NCBI RefSeq assembly: GCF_001686985.1
Contig: NZ_CP015318.1
Location: 4,338,001 to 4,402,000 of the forward strand
Length of the DNA: 64,000 nt
From: Mesorhizobium amorphae CCNWGS0123
GTDB lineage: Bacteria; Pseudomonadota; Alphaproteobacteria; Rhizobiales; Rhizobiaceae
Reading direction: 5' to 3'
Made by a program: the position numbers and the translations under genes. Shown piece after piece: positions 35,811-44,989 of this stretch. Numbering within the stretch: position 1 is the stretch's first letter; each line of letters begins with the position of its first letter. The notes under the pieces are model-generated. The model was given only the letters and a program-made list of their open reading frames with translations. It was not told where the DNA came from and did no database searches.

Positions 35811-36986
35811 ATGACGGTCGATACCCAACAACAGGGCGACGAACGCGTACACTGGCTGCCGATGGTCGCTGCGATCTCCTCGATCAGCGTCGTCGGCATC
35901 GCCATCGGCCTCGGCATGCCGCTGCTCAGCGTCATCCTGGAGACGCGCGGCCACTCGGCCTCGATGATCGGTCTCAACACGGCCGTCGCCGGCCTGGCCT
36001 CGATCGCCGGCGCGCCGCTCGCCACGCCGCTTGCCATGCGCTTCGGTGTCGCCTGGACCATGCTGGCCATGATTGCCGCCGGCGCGCTCGCCTTCGTCGG
36101 CTTCCATTTCGCGCCGGCCTTCTGGATGTGGTTCCCGCTGCGCGTCGTGCTGCATATCGCGCTGACAGTGCTGTTCATCCTGTCGGAATTCTGGATCAGC
36201 ACCTCGGCACCGCCGCACCGGCGCGGCCTGGTGCTGGGCATCTATGCCACCGTGCTGTCGCTCGGATTCGCCGCCGGGCCGTGGCTGTTTTCTCATCTCG
36301 GCAGCTCCGGCTTCCGGCCCTTCGGCGTCATCATCGGGTTGGTGACACTGGCCGCAATACCGGTGCTGGCGGCACGCAACGAGAGCCCGACGATCGTTGC
36401 CGACAGCGAGACCAGCCACTTCCTGCGCTACATCTGGCTGGTGCCGACCGCCACCTTCGCGGTGCTGGTGTTCGGCGCCGTCGAGACCGGCGGCTTCGCC
36501 CTGTTCCCTATCTATGGCAGCCGCATCGGCTACTCCGAGGCCGACGCCGCCCTGCTGCTGACCATGATCGGCCTCGGCAACGTGCTTTTGCAGATCCCGA
36601 TCGGCATGATCAGCGACCGCGTCTCGGACCGCCGCCATCTGCTCCTGGCTTGCGCCACCGTCGGCCTCGCCGGCACCGTCTTCATGCCGCACTTCGCCGC
36701 GAATTGGCACCTGATGGCAGCGCTTCTGTTCGTCTGGGGTGGCGTGGTCGCCGCGCTCTATACGATCGGCCTTGCCCATCTCGGCTCGCAACTCTCCGGC
36801 CATGAGTTGGCCTCCGCCAACGCCGCCTTCGTGCTTTGCTATGGTGTCGGCATGGTGCTCGGGCCGCAGGCGATCGGTATCGGTATGGACATCTTCGGCC
36901 CCTCCGGCTTCGGCTGGTCGCTCGGTGTTTTCTTCGCCGCCTATATCGCTTTGGTCGGCATCAGGCTCGTCCGGAAAATCCTGTAG
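35811..36986 (+). CDS. Major facilitator superfamily transporter
   Basis: The 391-residue inner-membrane protein has about 12 hydrophobic segments in two six-helix halves, with RFGVAWTM after helix 2 and IPIGMISDRVSDRRH in the second-half loop, which matches the MFS G-x-L-a-D-r-x-g-r-k pattern. A YcaD-like relation is plausible; substrate is unknown. It probably shares a transcript with the preceding Nudix gene. A 10-bp inverted repeat lies 31 bases after its stop. Confidence 0.85.
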   Translation: MTVDTQQQGDERVHWLPMVAAISSISVVGIAIGLGMPLLSVILETRGHSASMIGLNTAVAGLASIAGAPLATPLAMRFGVAWTMLAMIAAGALAFVGFHFAPAFWMWFPLRVVLHIALTVLFILSEFWISTSAPPHRRGLVLGIYATVLSLGFAAGPWLFSHLGSSGFRPFGVIIGLVTLAAIPVLAARNESPTIVADSETSHFLRYIWLVPTATFAVLVFGAVETGGFALFPIYGSRIGYSEADAALLLTMIGLGNVLLQIPIGMISDRVSDRRHLLLACATVGLAGTVFMPHFAANWHLMAALLFVWGGVVAALYTIGLAHLGSQLSGHELASANAAFVLCYGVGMVLGPQAIGIGMDIFGPSGFGWSLGVFFAAYIALVGIRLVRKIL

Positions 36987-37017
36987 GGCGGCTCGATCAG
37001 GCGCCTCGGTGCACGAG

Positions 37018-37043
37018 GCTGCTGACATCACCGTGTCAGCAGC
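37018..37043. repeat. 10-bp perfect inverted repeat after MFS gene
   Basis: GCTGCTGACA and TGTCAGCAGC flank a 6-base loop, between the MFS stop and the NIF3/PII-like gene start. No T-tract follows, so it may stabilise RNA or act as an operator for the next gene. Confidence 0.35.
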
Positions 37044-37084
37044 ACCCCTGCTATATCGGCGTTCCACAAGCAGGGAGATATCAG

Positions 37085-37543
37085 ATGATCGACAGTGGAT
37101 TTGAAACCAGATCGGTGCGGATGGAGTTGCTGCTGCTTGTCAGCTTCCAGGCACCGCCCGCCGATGTCGACCGCATCATGGAAGCGGTGGTGGCGATCAA
37201 CCCGCTCGGCATGGGCAATTATGACAGCAACGCCTTCCAGTCGGCTGGCGGCGTCGAGCGCTACCGCCCGCTCGAAGGTGCTGCCGCCGGCGCCGAGACG
37301 ATCTTGCGTGAGCGGCCAGGCACGGTCGAGGTGTCGTTCGAACTGCCCGACGACCAGACGCTCGCCGCCCGAATCGTTGAGGCGATCTACCAGGCGCATT
37401 CCTATCAGGAGCCGGTGATCCGCATCCAGCCGCTGCTCGCCAGCCGCTCGAAAGGTCTCGACGACCGCGCCAACCCCAATCGCTGGTGGAACACCACGGG
37501 CGACTGGAAGAAGGCCGCTTCACCGGTCAGGGAGGACGCCTGA
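37085..37543 (+). CDS. NIF3/PII-like domain protein
   Basis: The 152-residue protein resembles the PII-like insert of NIF3/YqfO family proteins standing alone: ELLLLVSFQAPPADVDRIMEAV, then GMGNYDSNAFQSAGGVERYRPLEGA and VEVSFELPDDQTLAARIVEAIYQAHSYQEPVI. The larger NIF3 metal-binding halves are absent. Free-standing versions have no established role. The ATG at 37085 follows a CAGGGAGATATCAG ribosome-binding site. Confidence 0.7.
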   Translation: MIDSGFETRSVRMELLLLVSFQAPPADVDRIMEAVVAINPLGMGNYDSNAFQSAGGVERYRPLEGAAAGAETILRERPGTVEVSFELPDDQTLAARIVEAIYQAHSYQEPVIRIQPLLASRSKGLDDRANPNRWWNTTGDWKKAASPVREDA

Positions 37544-37620
37544 AGCTGCCGACGTCGCTGCCGTCGGCACGCTCCTTGCCTGCGGCAACGGGCATTGGGC
37601 GCGGCAGAGGCCCGGCCGGG

Positions 37621-37649
37621 CTTGACTTTCCGGGCACGTTCTTTATGTG
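37621..37649 (+). promoter_or_regulatory. Probable rpmG promoter
   Basis: A perfect CTTGAC (37621-37626), 17-nt spacer and TATGTG (37644-37649) fit the rhizobial housekeeping consensus about 80 bases before the ribosomal protein gene. Confidence 0.5.
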
Positions 37650-37729
37650 TCGCGCCAAGTTTCCCGCGTCCGGGTGTTTTCCCCGTGCTCCAGCGGCCAA
37701 AACTCCACGAACATTAACGGACGAACATC

Positions 37730-37897
37730 ATGGCCAAAGCCGCAAACATCAAGATCAAGCTTCTGTCGACCGCCGACACCGGTTTCTTCTACGTGACCAG
37801 CAAGAACAGCCGTACCAAGACCGACAAGCTGTCGTTCCGCAAGTACGATCCGGTCGCCAAGAAGCACGTCGAATTCAAGGAAACCAAGATCAAGTAA
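37730..37897 (+). CDS. rpmG: 50S ribosomal protein L33
   Basis: A 55-residue ribosomal protein, [18 protein letters not shown] at the start, then [33 protein letters not shown], the L33 core. The cysteine zinc ribbon of some L33 forms is absent (C-minus type). Own promoter and terminator, so it is monocistronic. Confidence 0.95.
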   Translation: MAKAANIKIKLLSTADTGFFYVTSKNSRTKTDKLSFRKYDPVAKKHVEFKETKIK

Positions 37898-37922
37898 TCG
37901 GTTTCCTCCGAGCATGCCGAAG

Positions 37923-37946
37923 CGCCGCCCACCGGGCGGCGTTTTT
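37923..37946 (+). terminator. Intrinsic terminator of rpmG
   Basis: CGCCGCCC and GGGCGGCG form an 8-bp stem with a 3-base loop, followed by TTTTT, about 25 bases past the rpmG stop. Confidence 0.85.
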
Positions 37947-38319
37947 CGTTTGGTGGACTGATCGCCAGCCCGCGCCGAAAACGCAGATCTTCCGCTGCTC
38001 GGCGCGGAATCCTGATGTCGTTTTTTGGGAGAAAGGGGGCCGGTCGGCGTTTGGCAGCGGTACGAGGAGGCCACTATGTGCCAGCGCCGGCCGGCCGACC
38101 CCACGGACCCAGGAGATGCGGCGGACCTGAGCATCATGGGGTATTTTTCGGATCGAACCGGCAAATCCACCCTCGTGCCGGTCGTCTTGGTCTATGGCTT
38201 CACATTTGCGCAAGACCTTATAAAAATCAACAGTTTCTTAACCAAGCCTCGCGAATCGCTTGGATTAAGGTAAATTCCTAACCTTGTTGGCTTGACCGGG
38301 AAATCGGGCGCCGGCGCCT
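37947..38319. other. Intergenic stretch between rpmG terminator and repeat
   Basis: No convincing gene. One inverted repeat at 38237-38269 (CCAAGC / GCTTGG, flanked by TTAA on each side with a 10-base loop) stands out; its function is unknown. Confidence 0.4.
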
Positions 38320-38372
38320 GAGCATGATCCCCCAAAAGTGGTATCCGGCTTCGGAAAAGATCATGCTCGAAC
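38320..38372. repeat. Rhizobial intergenic palindrome (GAGCATGATC type)
   Basis: GAGCATGATC (38320-38329) pairs with GATCATGCTC (38359-38368) around AAAAGTGG...CCGG...TCGGAAAA. I recognise this as the repeated intergenic palindrome of Rhizobium and Mesorhizobium genomes. It abuts the pleD terminator. Confidence 0.65.
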
Positions 38373-38422
38373 AAAAAAGATAGAGCCCCATCCCGGCTCC
38401 ATCGGGAGGGAACAGGCTCTAT
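38373..38422 (-). terminator. Intrinsic terminator of divK-pleD
   Basis: On the minus strand ATAGAGCC pairs with GGCTCTAT, with a smaller TCCCG/CGGGA stem inside, and is followed by CTTTTTT. The first arm includes the pleD stop codon. Confidence 0.75.
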
Positions 38423-39792
38423 GCGGCCTTGGCGACGACGCGGTTGCGGCCACCGCTCTTGGCCTCGTAAAGCGCAAGGTCAGCGCGTTTCATCAGCGCC
38501 GCGACCGTATCCGTCCCCTTCAGCACAGACGATACGCCGACGCTTACGGTGACCTCGATCGTCTTGCCCTCATGGCCGATGGCAAAGGGCATCTGGGCGA
38601 TCTCGGCACGGATGCGTTCGGCGACCTTTTCGGCCACAGCGCCGTCAGTATCGGGCATGACCACGACGAACTCCTCGCCGCCGAAGCGGCAGGCAAGGTC
38701 GATGCCGCGCACGTTCTTGCGCAACCGCCGCGCGAATTCGCGCAGCACGTCATCGCCGCCATCGTGGCCGTGCAGATCGTTGATGGCCTTGAAGCGATCG
38801 AGGTCGCTGATCATCACCGATAGCGGCCGCCGCCGCGCCACGGCACGGTCGAACAGCGTTTGCAGATGGCTGTCGAGGTAACGGCGGTTGTGCAGCCCGG
38901 TCAGCCCGTCGGTCACCGCCATCTCGATGGTCTGGGTCACACTGGCGCGGAGTTGGTCGTTGTAGCGCTTGCGGCGCACCTGCGTGCGCAGCCGCGCGGT
39001 CAGCTCCTGCTGGTCGATCGGCCGCATCAGGAAATCGTTGATGCCGAGTTCGAGGCCGCGGATGATGCGCCCCTCCTCGCCCTCGTCGGCCAGAAGGATG
39101 ATCGGCAGGAAGCGCGTGCGATCGAGCGAGCGCAGCTGCGAGCACAACCGCAGCGGATCGAAATCGGCGAACGCCGTCGAGATCAGCACGCATTCATAGG
39201 CTGTCTCGGCTGCCTGGAAGAAACCGGCATGCGGATCGCTGGCGATGTCGAGATCGGCCCTGCCGCGCAGCATCTTCTGGATACGCTCATAGGACGATTT
39301 GCGCTCGTCGATCAAAAGAACCTTCGGCGTGGTGTCGGCCGCGGTGAAGTTGCGGCTCAAAAGCTCCTCGATGCCGATGTTGCGGGTTGTCGAGGCGCGC
39401 AGCCGCAACTCGTCGGTCAGCGACTTCAGCCTGACCAGGCTCTTGACGCGCGTCATCAGCTGCAGGTCGTTGACCGGCTTGGTCAGGAAATCGTCGGCGC
39501 CGGCCTCCAGCCCGCGCACCCGGTCCGAAACCTGGTCGAGCGCGGTGATCATGACGACTGGGATGTGCGCGGTCGCCGGATCGCTTTTCAGCCGCTTGCA
39601 GACCTCGAAGCCGTCCATGTCGGGCATCATCACGTCGAGCAGCACGACATCGACCTTGCCGTTCTCGCAGGTCTCGATGGCGTCCGGCCCGTTGGACGCA
39701 GTCAGCACCTCGAAATATTCGGCAAGCAGCCGAACCTCGAGCAGCCTCACATTGGCAGGGACGTCGTCGACGACGAGGATCCGCGCGGTCAT
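38419..39792 (-). CDS. pleD: Response regulator diguanylate cyclase PleD
   Basis: The 457-residue protein has two receiver domains and a GGDEF domain, the PleD architecture that links the alphaproteobacterial cell cycle to cyclic-di-GMP. The phosphoacceptor is Asp53 in VVLLDVMMPDMDG, with DD at 9-10. The second receiver is adapted for dimerisation. The cyclase has GGEEF and an intact inhibitory RxxD (RGID) nine residues before it. The gene lies 27 bases after divK on the same strand. Confidence 0.96.
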   Translation of the reverse strand: MTARILVVDDVPANVRLLEVRLLAEYFEVLTASNGPDAIETCENGKVDVVLLDVMMPDMDGFEVCKRLKSDPATAHIPVVMITALDQVSDRVRGLEAGADDFLTKPVNDLQLMTRVKSLVRLKSLTDELRLRASTTRNIGIEELLSRNFTAADTTPKVLLIDERKSSYERIQKMLRGRADLDIASDPHAGFFQAAETAYECVLISTAFADFDPLRLCSQLRSLDRTRFLPIILLADEGEEGRIIRGLELGINDFLMRPIDQQELTARLRTQVRRKRYNDQLRASVTQTIEMAVTDGLTGLHNRRYLDSHLQTLFDRAVARRRPLSVMISDLDRFKAINDLHGHDGGDDVLREFARRLRKNVRGIDLACRFGGEEFVVVMPDTDGAVAEKVAERIRAEIAQMPFAIGHEGKTIEVTVSVGVSSVLKGTDTVAALMKRADLALYEAKSGGRNRVVAKAA

Positions 39793-39819
39793 GTCACAAG
39801 GCTCCGGCTTGGCTGGACA

Positions 39820-40191
39820 TCAGGCATCGCCCAGATAGGATTTGATGGTCTCGATGAAGCGCGGCACCGAGATCGGCTTGGAAATATAGGCCTCGCAGCC
39901 GCCCTGGCGGATGCGTTCCTCGTCGCCTTTCATGGCGAAGGCGGTGACGGCAATGACCGGAATCGAGTGGAGGTCGTCATCCTCCTTCAGCCATTTGGTC
40001 ACTTCCAGCCCCGAAACCTCCGGCAGCTGGATGTCCATCAGGATCAGGTCCGGCCGGTGGCGGCGCGCCAGATCCAGCGCTTCCAGGCCATTGCGCGTGC
40101 GAACCGTCTCGTAACCGCTGGCTTCGATGAGGTCCCGAAAGAGCTTCATATTGAGCTCGTTGTCCTCGACGATCATGACCTTCTTAGGCAT
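39820..40191 (-). CDS. divK: Cell-cycle response regulator DivK
   Basis: A 123-residue single-domain receiver with Asp53 in [12 protein letters not shown] as phosphoacceptor, acidic pocket ED9-10, and Lys near 105 (YISKPI). DivK controls polarity and CtrA activity through DivJ/PleC and DivL. It is followed by pleD, the order seen across alphaproteobacteria. Confidence 0.96.
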   Translation of the reverse strand: MPKKVMIVEDNELNMKLFRDLIEASGYETVRTRNGLEALDLARRHRPDLILMDIQLPEVSGLEVTKWLKEDDDLHSIPVIAVTAFAMKGDEERIRQGGCEAYISKPISVPRFIETIKSYLGDA

Positions 40192-40412
40192 CGATTTCCC
40201 GTCCCGACGGCCTCCTGCGTGAAGACCATCGTTATGCGTCCTTGCCGGATCGCACCCAACCCTTCGCCACTCTACGCCAATTTGATTGACGAAACGGAAA
40301 CCGGCCGCCGCAAAAGCTGTCCGGATTCCAACGCGGAGACGGTGATGGCTTGCCGCAAGCGACGCTTGCCATTACTGCGGAAAGAGACTCATTCCGCAAC
40401 CAGAAGGTAATG

Positions 40413-40712
40413 ATGGCAAACGCAGCGTCAATGCGCGAGGAAGCGGAGACCATTGCCGTCAAGGCATTGGGCTTCGTCGCGGCCGATCCGGAGCTTCTGC
40501 CGCGCTTCCTGGCGATCACCGGCATCGAGGCGCAGTCGATCCGGCGCGCGGCAGGCGAGCCGGGTTTCCTGGCCGGCGTGCTGCAGTTCATCCTGGCCCA
40601 CGAACCGACCTTGCTTCGCTTCGCCGAGGAGACCGGAACCCCGCCAGCTGCCGTCGGCAAGGCCCTGCGGGCGCTGCCGCTCGGCGACGACGATCATGAG
40701 CGCTCGATATGA
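40413..40712 (+). CDS. DUF3572 protein
   Basis: A 99-residue small protein of DUF3572: AETIAVKALGFVAADPELLPRFLAITGIEAQSIRRAAGEPGFLAGVLQFILAHEP is the family core (helical, no membrane segment). Function is unknown. ATGATG at 40410/40413 gives two adjacent starts. It overlaps the HAD-like gene by four bases (ATGA), so the two are coupled, and it diverges from divK. Confidence 0.8.
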   Translation: MANAASMREEAETIAVKALGFVAADPELLPRFLAITGIEAQSIRRAAGEPGFLAGVLQFILAHEPTLLRFAEETGTPPAAVGKALRALPLGDDDHERSI

Positions 40713-41362
40713 GCGACGATCCCGAGACAGCACGGCAGATCGAAGAGCTTGCCGCGGACGACCGGCCGCTGCTGGTGCTCGACGTCGACGATGTCGTGCT
40801 GGAGTTCATCCGGCCCTTCCCGCATTTTCTCAAATCGCGCGGCTTCGGCCTGACGCTGGCCTCCTTCCGCCTCACCGGCAACATCGCAGAGACCGCCAGC
40901 GGCCGCCTGATCGAACAGGAAGAGGTGACGGTGCTTCTGGGTGAATTCTTCGACGCCCAGGCCGACTGGCAAAGCATCACCGACGGCGCGGCGGAAGCCC
41001 TAGGCACGCTCGGCGGCCGCGCCGAGATCGTCCTGCTGACCGCCATGCCGCACAGGCACCGTGCCGTGCGCCGCTCCCATCTCGACGCGCTCGGGCTGCC
41101 CTACCCGCTTCTGACCACCGAAATGGCCAAGGGACCTGCGGTGGCCAAATTGCGCGGCAAGAAAGGCCGGCCGGTGGTTTTCGTCGACGACCAGCCGTCC
41201 AATCTGGCGTCGGTGAAAAGTTCGGTTGCCGACGCGCATCTATTCCATCTGATGGCCGACAACTCGCTGCGCGCCTTCCTGCCGCCGACGCCGGACGGCG
41301 TCATCGTCGTCGACAATTGGCACGACGCCGCGCCGAAGATCGCGGCGGCGCTCGGGCTTTAG
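40709..41362 (+). CDS. HAD-superfamily-like protein
   Basis: The 217-residue protein has the first HAD motif LLVLDVDDVV with Asp25 and Asp27, and a late VVFVDDQPSNL that serves as the metal-binding acidic motif; a Ser/Thr motif II occurs as VLLTAMPHR. It is likely a phosphatase or a regulatory HAD relative; substrate unknown. It is translationally coupled to the DUF3572 gene. Confidence 0.75.
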   Translation: MSDDPETARQIEELAADDRPLLVLDVDDVVLEFIRPFPHFLKSRGFGLTLASFRLTGNIAETASGRLIEQEEVTVLLGEFFDAQADWQSITDGAAEALGTLGGRAEIVLLTAMPHRHRAVRRSHLDALGLPYPLLTTEMAKGPAVAKLRGKKGRPVVFVDDQPSNLASVKSSVADAHLFHLMADNSLRAFLPPTPDGVIVVDNWHDAAPKIAAALGL

Positions 41363-41373
41363 CTCCCGAACAT

Positions 41374-42900
41374 TCAGGGTTTCAGCTTCGCTCCTGCTCC
41401 GCCGCTGTTGCCCTCGCCAGGACTCGCATCCTGATCGGTGCTGTCATCCGTGACCGGATCGGCCTGCTTCAGCATGGCGCCGTTGACGGTGACCGAACCA
41501 TCCGGCTTGGCGTTGATGGCCCATTCGATGCGGCCGTCCGGCAGCGTCTTGCCAAATCCCTTGATGGCCAATGCGATCGGAAAATACTGCGCCGCCTCGG
41601 GCTCGGTCTTGGCCGCCTCCTGCAGGCTCGCCACGATCTTGTCATAGCCCGCAACATCGATTGTCACATTTGCATCGGGCTTCTTGCCGGGGAAGGTCAT
41701 CTCGCCTTCCAGGGCTACCTCGATATTGCCGTTCTTCACCGTGCTATGCCCGATGACGAACTTGGGCGTCTTGGCCAGGAAATCGGCGGAAATCTGATCG
41801 CCGAAATCAGCCGGCAGCGGCGGATTCTTGTTGAGATCAAAGGTTTCGATGGCTTTCTTCGTCATGCTGTCGAGATCAATGTTGGCGCCACCGAAGTTCA
41901 GATCGATATCGGTGGGCAGCAATGCCACGCTCCAGCTGGGCAGGAGTTGCGCGGGTATCGTCAGCCCCGATGCCTTGATCGCATAGTTGATCTTTCCGTC
42001 CTGGGCGATGCCGTCCATTCCGAACGCCGTGCTTAGCTGCGCGGCGCCGAAATTACCGACCGGACTTTCGACCGCGAAATCCTTGAACCCATAGGTTCCG
42101 TCGAGCCTCTCCCACAAGGGCAGAGCCGCCAGAAGAAGCGATTTGAGCTGAGCCTGGTTTGCCTTCAGCGCAGCCTCGTCTTCATTGGCCACGGCGAATG
42201 CCAGCAGATCGAGCAGCGGCTTTGTCCGCACCCCCTTGCCGTTTGCATCCACCGACAGTTCCGGCGACTTCACGGTGACCGGAAATTTCATCCCACTCTC
42301 AGGATCGTCGAACTTGATCGCTTCCACGAAGCTCGACATCTTCTGCGTCATTGTCACGTCGACGCCGCCATTTGCGGACTTGGTCGCGGCAAAGTTTGCC
42401 GTGCTGGCGCCGGCGCTGACGTCCATGTGCTGCTTGGCATCTTTGGACGTCATCGTCATGCCGGCCATTGTGCTGGCGCCGCTGGTGAACGCGGCCAGAT
42501 CAGGATTGTAGACGCCGTTGCCTTTGCCGTCCTTGATCGTGAACTGCGTGCTTTGCAAACCTTCCGGCCCGTTGACCTCGAAGGACCCGGTCTGCGAGAA
42601 CTCCATCGAGACATCCCAGGATCCGTCACTGCGCGGCTTCACCATCATCGCGTAGGGCGCAAAGTCCAGCTTCACGAGCTTCTGTTCCGGCAATGCGTTG
42701 ACCAGCGCCTTGAAATCAAACGTGATCCTGTAAGCGTCGCCTTCAATCGAGACCTTGAGCACGCCTTTCTCGATCGCCTGTTTGCCGACATAGCGGGACA
42801 GATCTTCGGAAAGCTGCTTCGCGCCCTGGCTGTCGACGGTCTGGGCGAAGGCAGGCGCGCCGAGCGCGAGAACGAAAACAAATGGCAAAATACGCTTCAC
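41374..42900 (-). CDS. Large exported protein of unknown function
   Basis: The 508-residue protein has a Sec signal (KRILPFVFVLALGAPAFA) and a long beta-rich periplasmic body with no catalytic motif I can name. The tail (GEGNSGGAGAKLKP) is low in complexity. The best start is GTG at 42900, preceded by a GGGAGAAG ribosome-binding site; the frame's earlier ATG at 42930 would spoil the signal peptide. A DUF2125-type envelope protein is a weak possibility. Confidence 0.7.
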   Translation of the reverse strand: MKRILPFVFVLALGAPAFAQTVDSQGAKQLSEDLSRYVGKQAIEKGVLKVSIEGDAYRITFDFKALVNALPEQKLVKLDFAPYAMMVKPRSDGSWDVSMEFSQTGSFEVNGPEGLQSTQFTIKDGKGNGVYNPDLAAFTSGASTMAGMTMTSKDAKQHMDVSAGASTANFAATKSANGGVDVTMTQKMSSFVEAIKFDDPESGMKFPVTVKSPELSVDANGKGVRTKPLLDLLAFAVANEDEAALKANQAQLKSLLLAALPLWERLDGTYGFKDFAVESPVGNFGAAQLSTAFGMDGIAQDGKINYAIKASGLTIPAQLLPSWSVALLPTDIDLNFGGANIDLDSMTKKAIETFDLNKNPPLPADFGDQISADFLAKTPKFVIGHSTVKNGNIEVALEGEMTFPGKKPDANVTIDVAGYDKIVASLQEAAKTEPEAAQYFPIALAIKGFGKTLPDGRIEWAINAKPDGSVTVNGAMLKQADPVTDDSTDQDASPGEGNSGGAGAKLKP

Positions 42901-43011
42901 GTCGCTTCTCCCTTTGGCCTTTGCAGGCAAAAATCACTGCTTGCTTCTGTTAGGGAAATACCATCACAGCCGCAAGACGAAGACCAGTACACGAGGCCGT
43001 CGCTTTCCTAG

Positions 43012-43587
43012 CTATAGCACCAACCGCATCAGCGGGCGGCCCGGCTTGCGTTCGACAAGTCGCTCGAAGCCGGCCTTCTCGAACACCCGCGACGAGCCGA
43101 CGAAGAGACCGATCGAACGCGAATCGCGCGACAGATCGATCGGGCAGGCCTCGACCAGCCGCGCGCCGTTTTCCCGGGCAAACGCGATGCCGCCTTCGAC
43201 AAGGCGATGGCTGATCCCCCTGCCGCGCGCCTTGACGCGGATGAAGAAGCACGAGATCGCCCAGACGCCCGGGTCGGCGGCGTCGGCCGGATCGACGGGA
43301 GCGGAGCCCCTGCCCTGATTGTTCCATTCGGGCACGTCGCCGCGCGGGCCGATCTGCATCCAGCCGACCGCTTTGCCGTCCTCGAAGGCCAGCAGCCCGG
43401 GCGGCGGCCCGGCTTCGATCCGCGCCCTGATATGGTCCTTGTTGCGCTCCCGGTCACTCGCGCGGCGCACCGCCGGCGCCAACCGGAAATGCGTGCACCA
43501 GCAGCCGTAACAGGCGCCCTGTTTGCCGAAGAGATCCTCGAAATCCGCCCACAGTTCGGGCGCCAGCGGCGCGATGGTCATGCTCAT
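43012..43587 (-). CDS. GNAT-family N-acetyltransferase
   Basis: The 191-residue protein resembles GNAT acetyltransferases: a Cys-rich front (GKQGACYGCWCTHFRL), a central beta-strand AVGWMQIGP and the acetyl-CoA-binding turn VKARGRGISHRLVEGG. Substrate is unknown. The ATG at 43587 was chosen over the in-frame ATG at 43605. It diverges from dinB across a 77-base region that contains a LexA-type box, so SOS control of this gene is possible too. Confidence 0.75.
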   Translation of the reverse strand: MSMTIAPLAPELWADFEDLFGKQGACYGCWCTHFRLAPAVRRASDRERNKDHIRARIEAGPPPGLLAFEDGKAVGWMQIGPRGDVPEWNNQGRGSAPVDPADAADPGVWAISCFFIRVKARGRGISHRLVEGGIAFARENGARLVEACPIDLSRDSRSIGLFVGSSRVFEKAGFERLVERKPGRPLMRLVL

Positions 43588-43643
43588 GACTTCTCCCCAG
43601 GCCAAGCTTGTTGCCGGCCCTGCGCTGTCGTACCATTGCGTTT

Positions 43644-43658
43644 GTTCTCTTTATGTTC
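43644..43658. promoter_or_regulatory. LexA (SOS) box, GTTC-N7-GTTC
   Basis: GTTC, TCTTTAT, GTTC matches the alphaproteobacterial LexA consensus exactly. It ends six bases before the preferred dinB start and 57 bases from the GNAT start. Confidence 0.75.
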
Positions 43659-43664
43659 GCAGCA

Positions 43665-44981
43665 ATGGCAGCCCCTGTCAACAATCCCGATCACGGTTTT
43701 TGCCGCGACTGCCTGACCTTTCAGCGCGGCGAGACGCGCCGCTGCGAGCGCTGCGGCAGTCCACGGCTTGCCCGCCATCCCGAGCTTTACCGGCTGCACC
43801 TTGCCCATATCGATTGCGATGCGTTCTACGCGGCCATCGAAAAGCGCGACAACCCGGCGCTGAAGGACCGGCCGGTGATCGTCGGCGGCGGCAAGCGCGG
43901 CGTCGTCTCCACCGCCTGCTACATCGCCCGCATCCACGGCGTGCGCTCGGCGATGCCGATGTTCAAGGCACTCGAGGCCTGCCCGGAAGCGGTCGTCATC
44001 CCGCCCGACATGGAAAAATATGTCCGCGTCGGCCGCGAGGTGCGTGCGCTGATGCAGGCGCTGACGCCACTGGTCGAACCGCTCTCCATCGACGAGGCGT
44101 TTCTCGACCTTTCCGGCACCGAGCGCCTGCATGGCATGCCGCCTGCCGTCGTTTTGGCGCGCTTCGCGCTGACGGTGGAAAAGGAACTCGGCATCACGGT
44201 TTCGGCAGGCCTCTCCTATTGCAAGTTCCTCGCCAAGGTGGCGTCCGATTTCCGCAAGCCGCGCGGCCTGTCGGTGATCGGCGAGGCCGAGGCGCTCGGC
44301 TTCCTGGCCGAACAGCCGGTGACGCTGATCTGGGGTGTCGGCAAAGCCTTCGCCGCAAGCCTGGAGTGTGACGGCATCCGCACCATCGGCCAGCTGCAGC
44401 GCATGGAGCGTGGCGACCTGATGCGCCGCTACGGCGTGATGGGCGACCGGCTCTACCACCTGTCGCGCGGCGAGGACGACCGCCGCGTCCATCCCGACAG
44501 CGACGCCAAGAGCGTGTCGGCGGAAACCACCTTCGACACCGACATTTCAGCCATGGCCGAGCTTGTCCCGGTGCTGAGGGCGCTGTCGGAAAAAGTCTCG
44601 GCGCGGCTGAAGAAGTCGGGCATCGCCGGCCGTACCGTGGTGCTGAAGCTGAAAACGCAGGATTTCAAGCTCCGCACCCGCAACCGCCAGCTCGGCGATC
44701 CCACCCGGCTGGCCGACCGCATCTTCCAGACCGGGCTCGACCTGCTGCGTCGGCAAGCGGACGGGACGAAGTACCGGTTGCTCGGCATCGGCGTCAGCGA
44801 TCTCTCGGACGACGAAAAGGCCGATCCGCCCGATCTGGTCGACATCCAGTCGCGCAAGCGCGCGCTTGCAGAAGGCGCCATTGACACGCTGCGCGGCAAG
44901 TTCGGCAAGAAGGCCGTGGAAACCGGCTACACCTTCGGCAAGGGCCGCAGTGCCAACCCGCCCGAACCGATCGAGGACTGA
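43665..44981 (+). CDS. dinB: DNA polymerase IV with N-terminal zinc ribbon
   Basis: Y-family translesion polymerase, 438 residues. Catalytic Asp50 lies in [11 protein letters not shown], and the second acidic motif is [13 protein letters not shown]. Helix-hairpin-helix and little-finger regions follow ([27 protein letters not shown]). Residues 13-30 form a C-x2-C-x10-C-x2-C zinc ribbon not present in E. coli DinB. The start at 43665 is preferred because the ATG at 43653 lies inside the LexA box. Convergent with a secreted-protein gene. Confidence 0.93.
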   Translation: MAAPVNNPDHGFCRDCLTFQRGETRRCERCGSPRLARHPELYRLHLAHIDCDAFYAAIEKRDNPALKDRPVIVGGGKRGVVSTACYIARIHGVRSAMPMFKALEACPEAVVIPPDMEKYVRVGREVRALMQALTPLVEPLSIDEAFLDLSGTERLHGMPPAVVLARFALTVEKELGITVSAGLSYCKFLAKVASDFRKPRGLSVIGEAEALGFLAEQPVTLIWGVGKAFAASLECDGIRTIGQLQRMERGDLMRRYGVMGDRLYHLSRGEDDRRVHPDSDAKSVSAETTFDTDISAMAELVPVLRALSEKVSARLKKSGIAGRTVVLKLKTQDFKLRTRNRQLGDPTRLADRIFQTGLDLLRRQADGTKYRLLGIGVSDLSDDEKADPPDLVDIQSRKRALAEGAIDTLRGKFGKKAVETGYTFGKGRSANPPEPIED

Positions 44982-44989
44982 CTCGCCGG

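Noticed and set aside
38237-38269. CtrA-like TTAA pair near the divK-pleD locus
   Set aside because: The two TTAA half-sites are not seven bases apart and lie downstream of pleD, not upstream of divK, so a CtrA site is unlikely.
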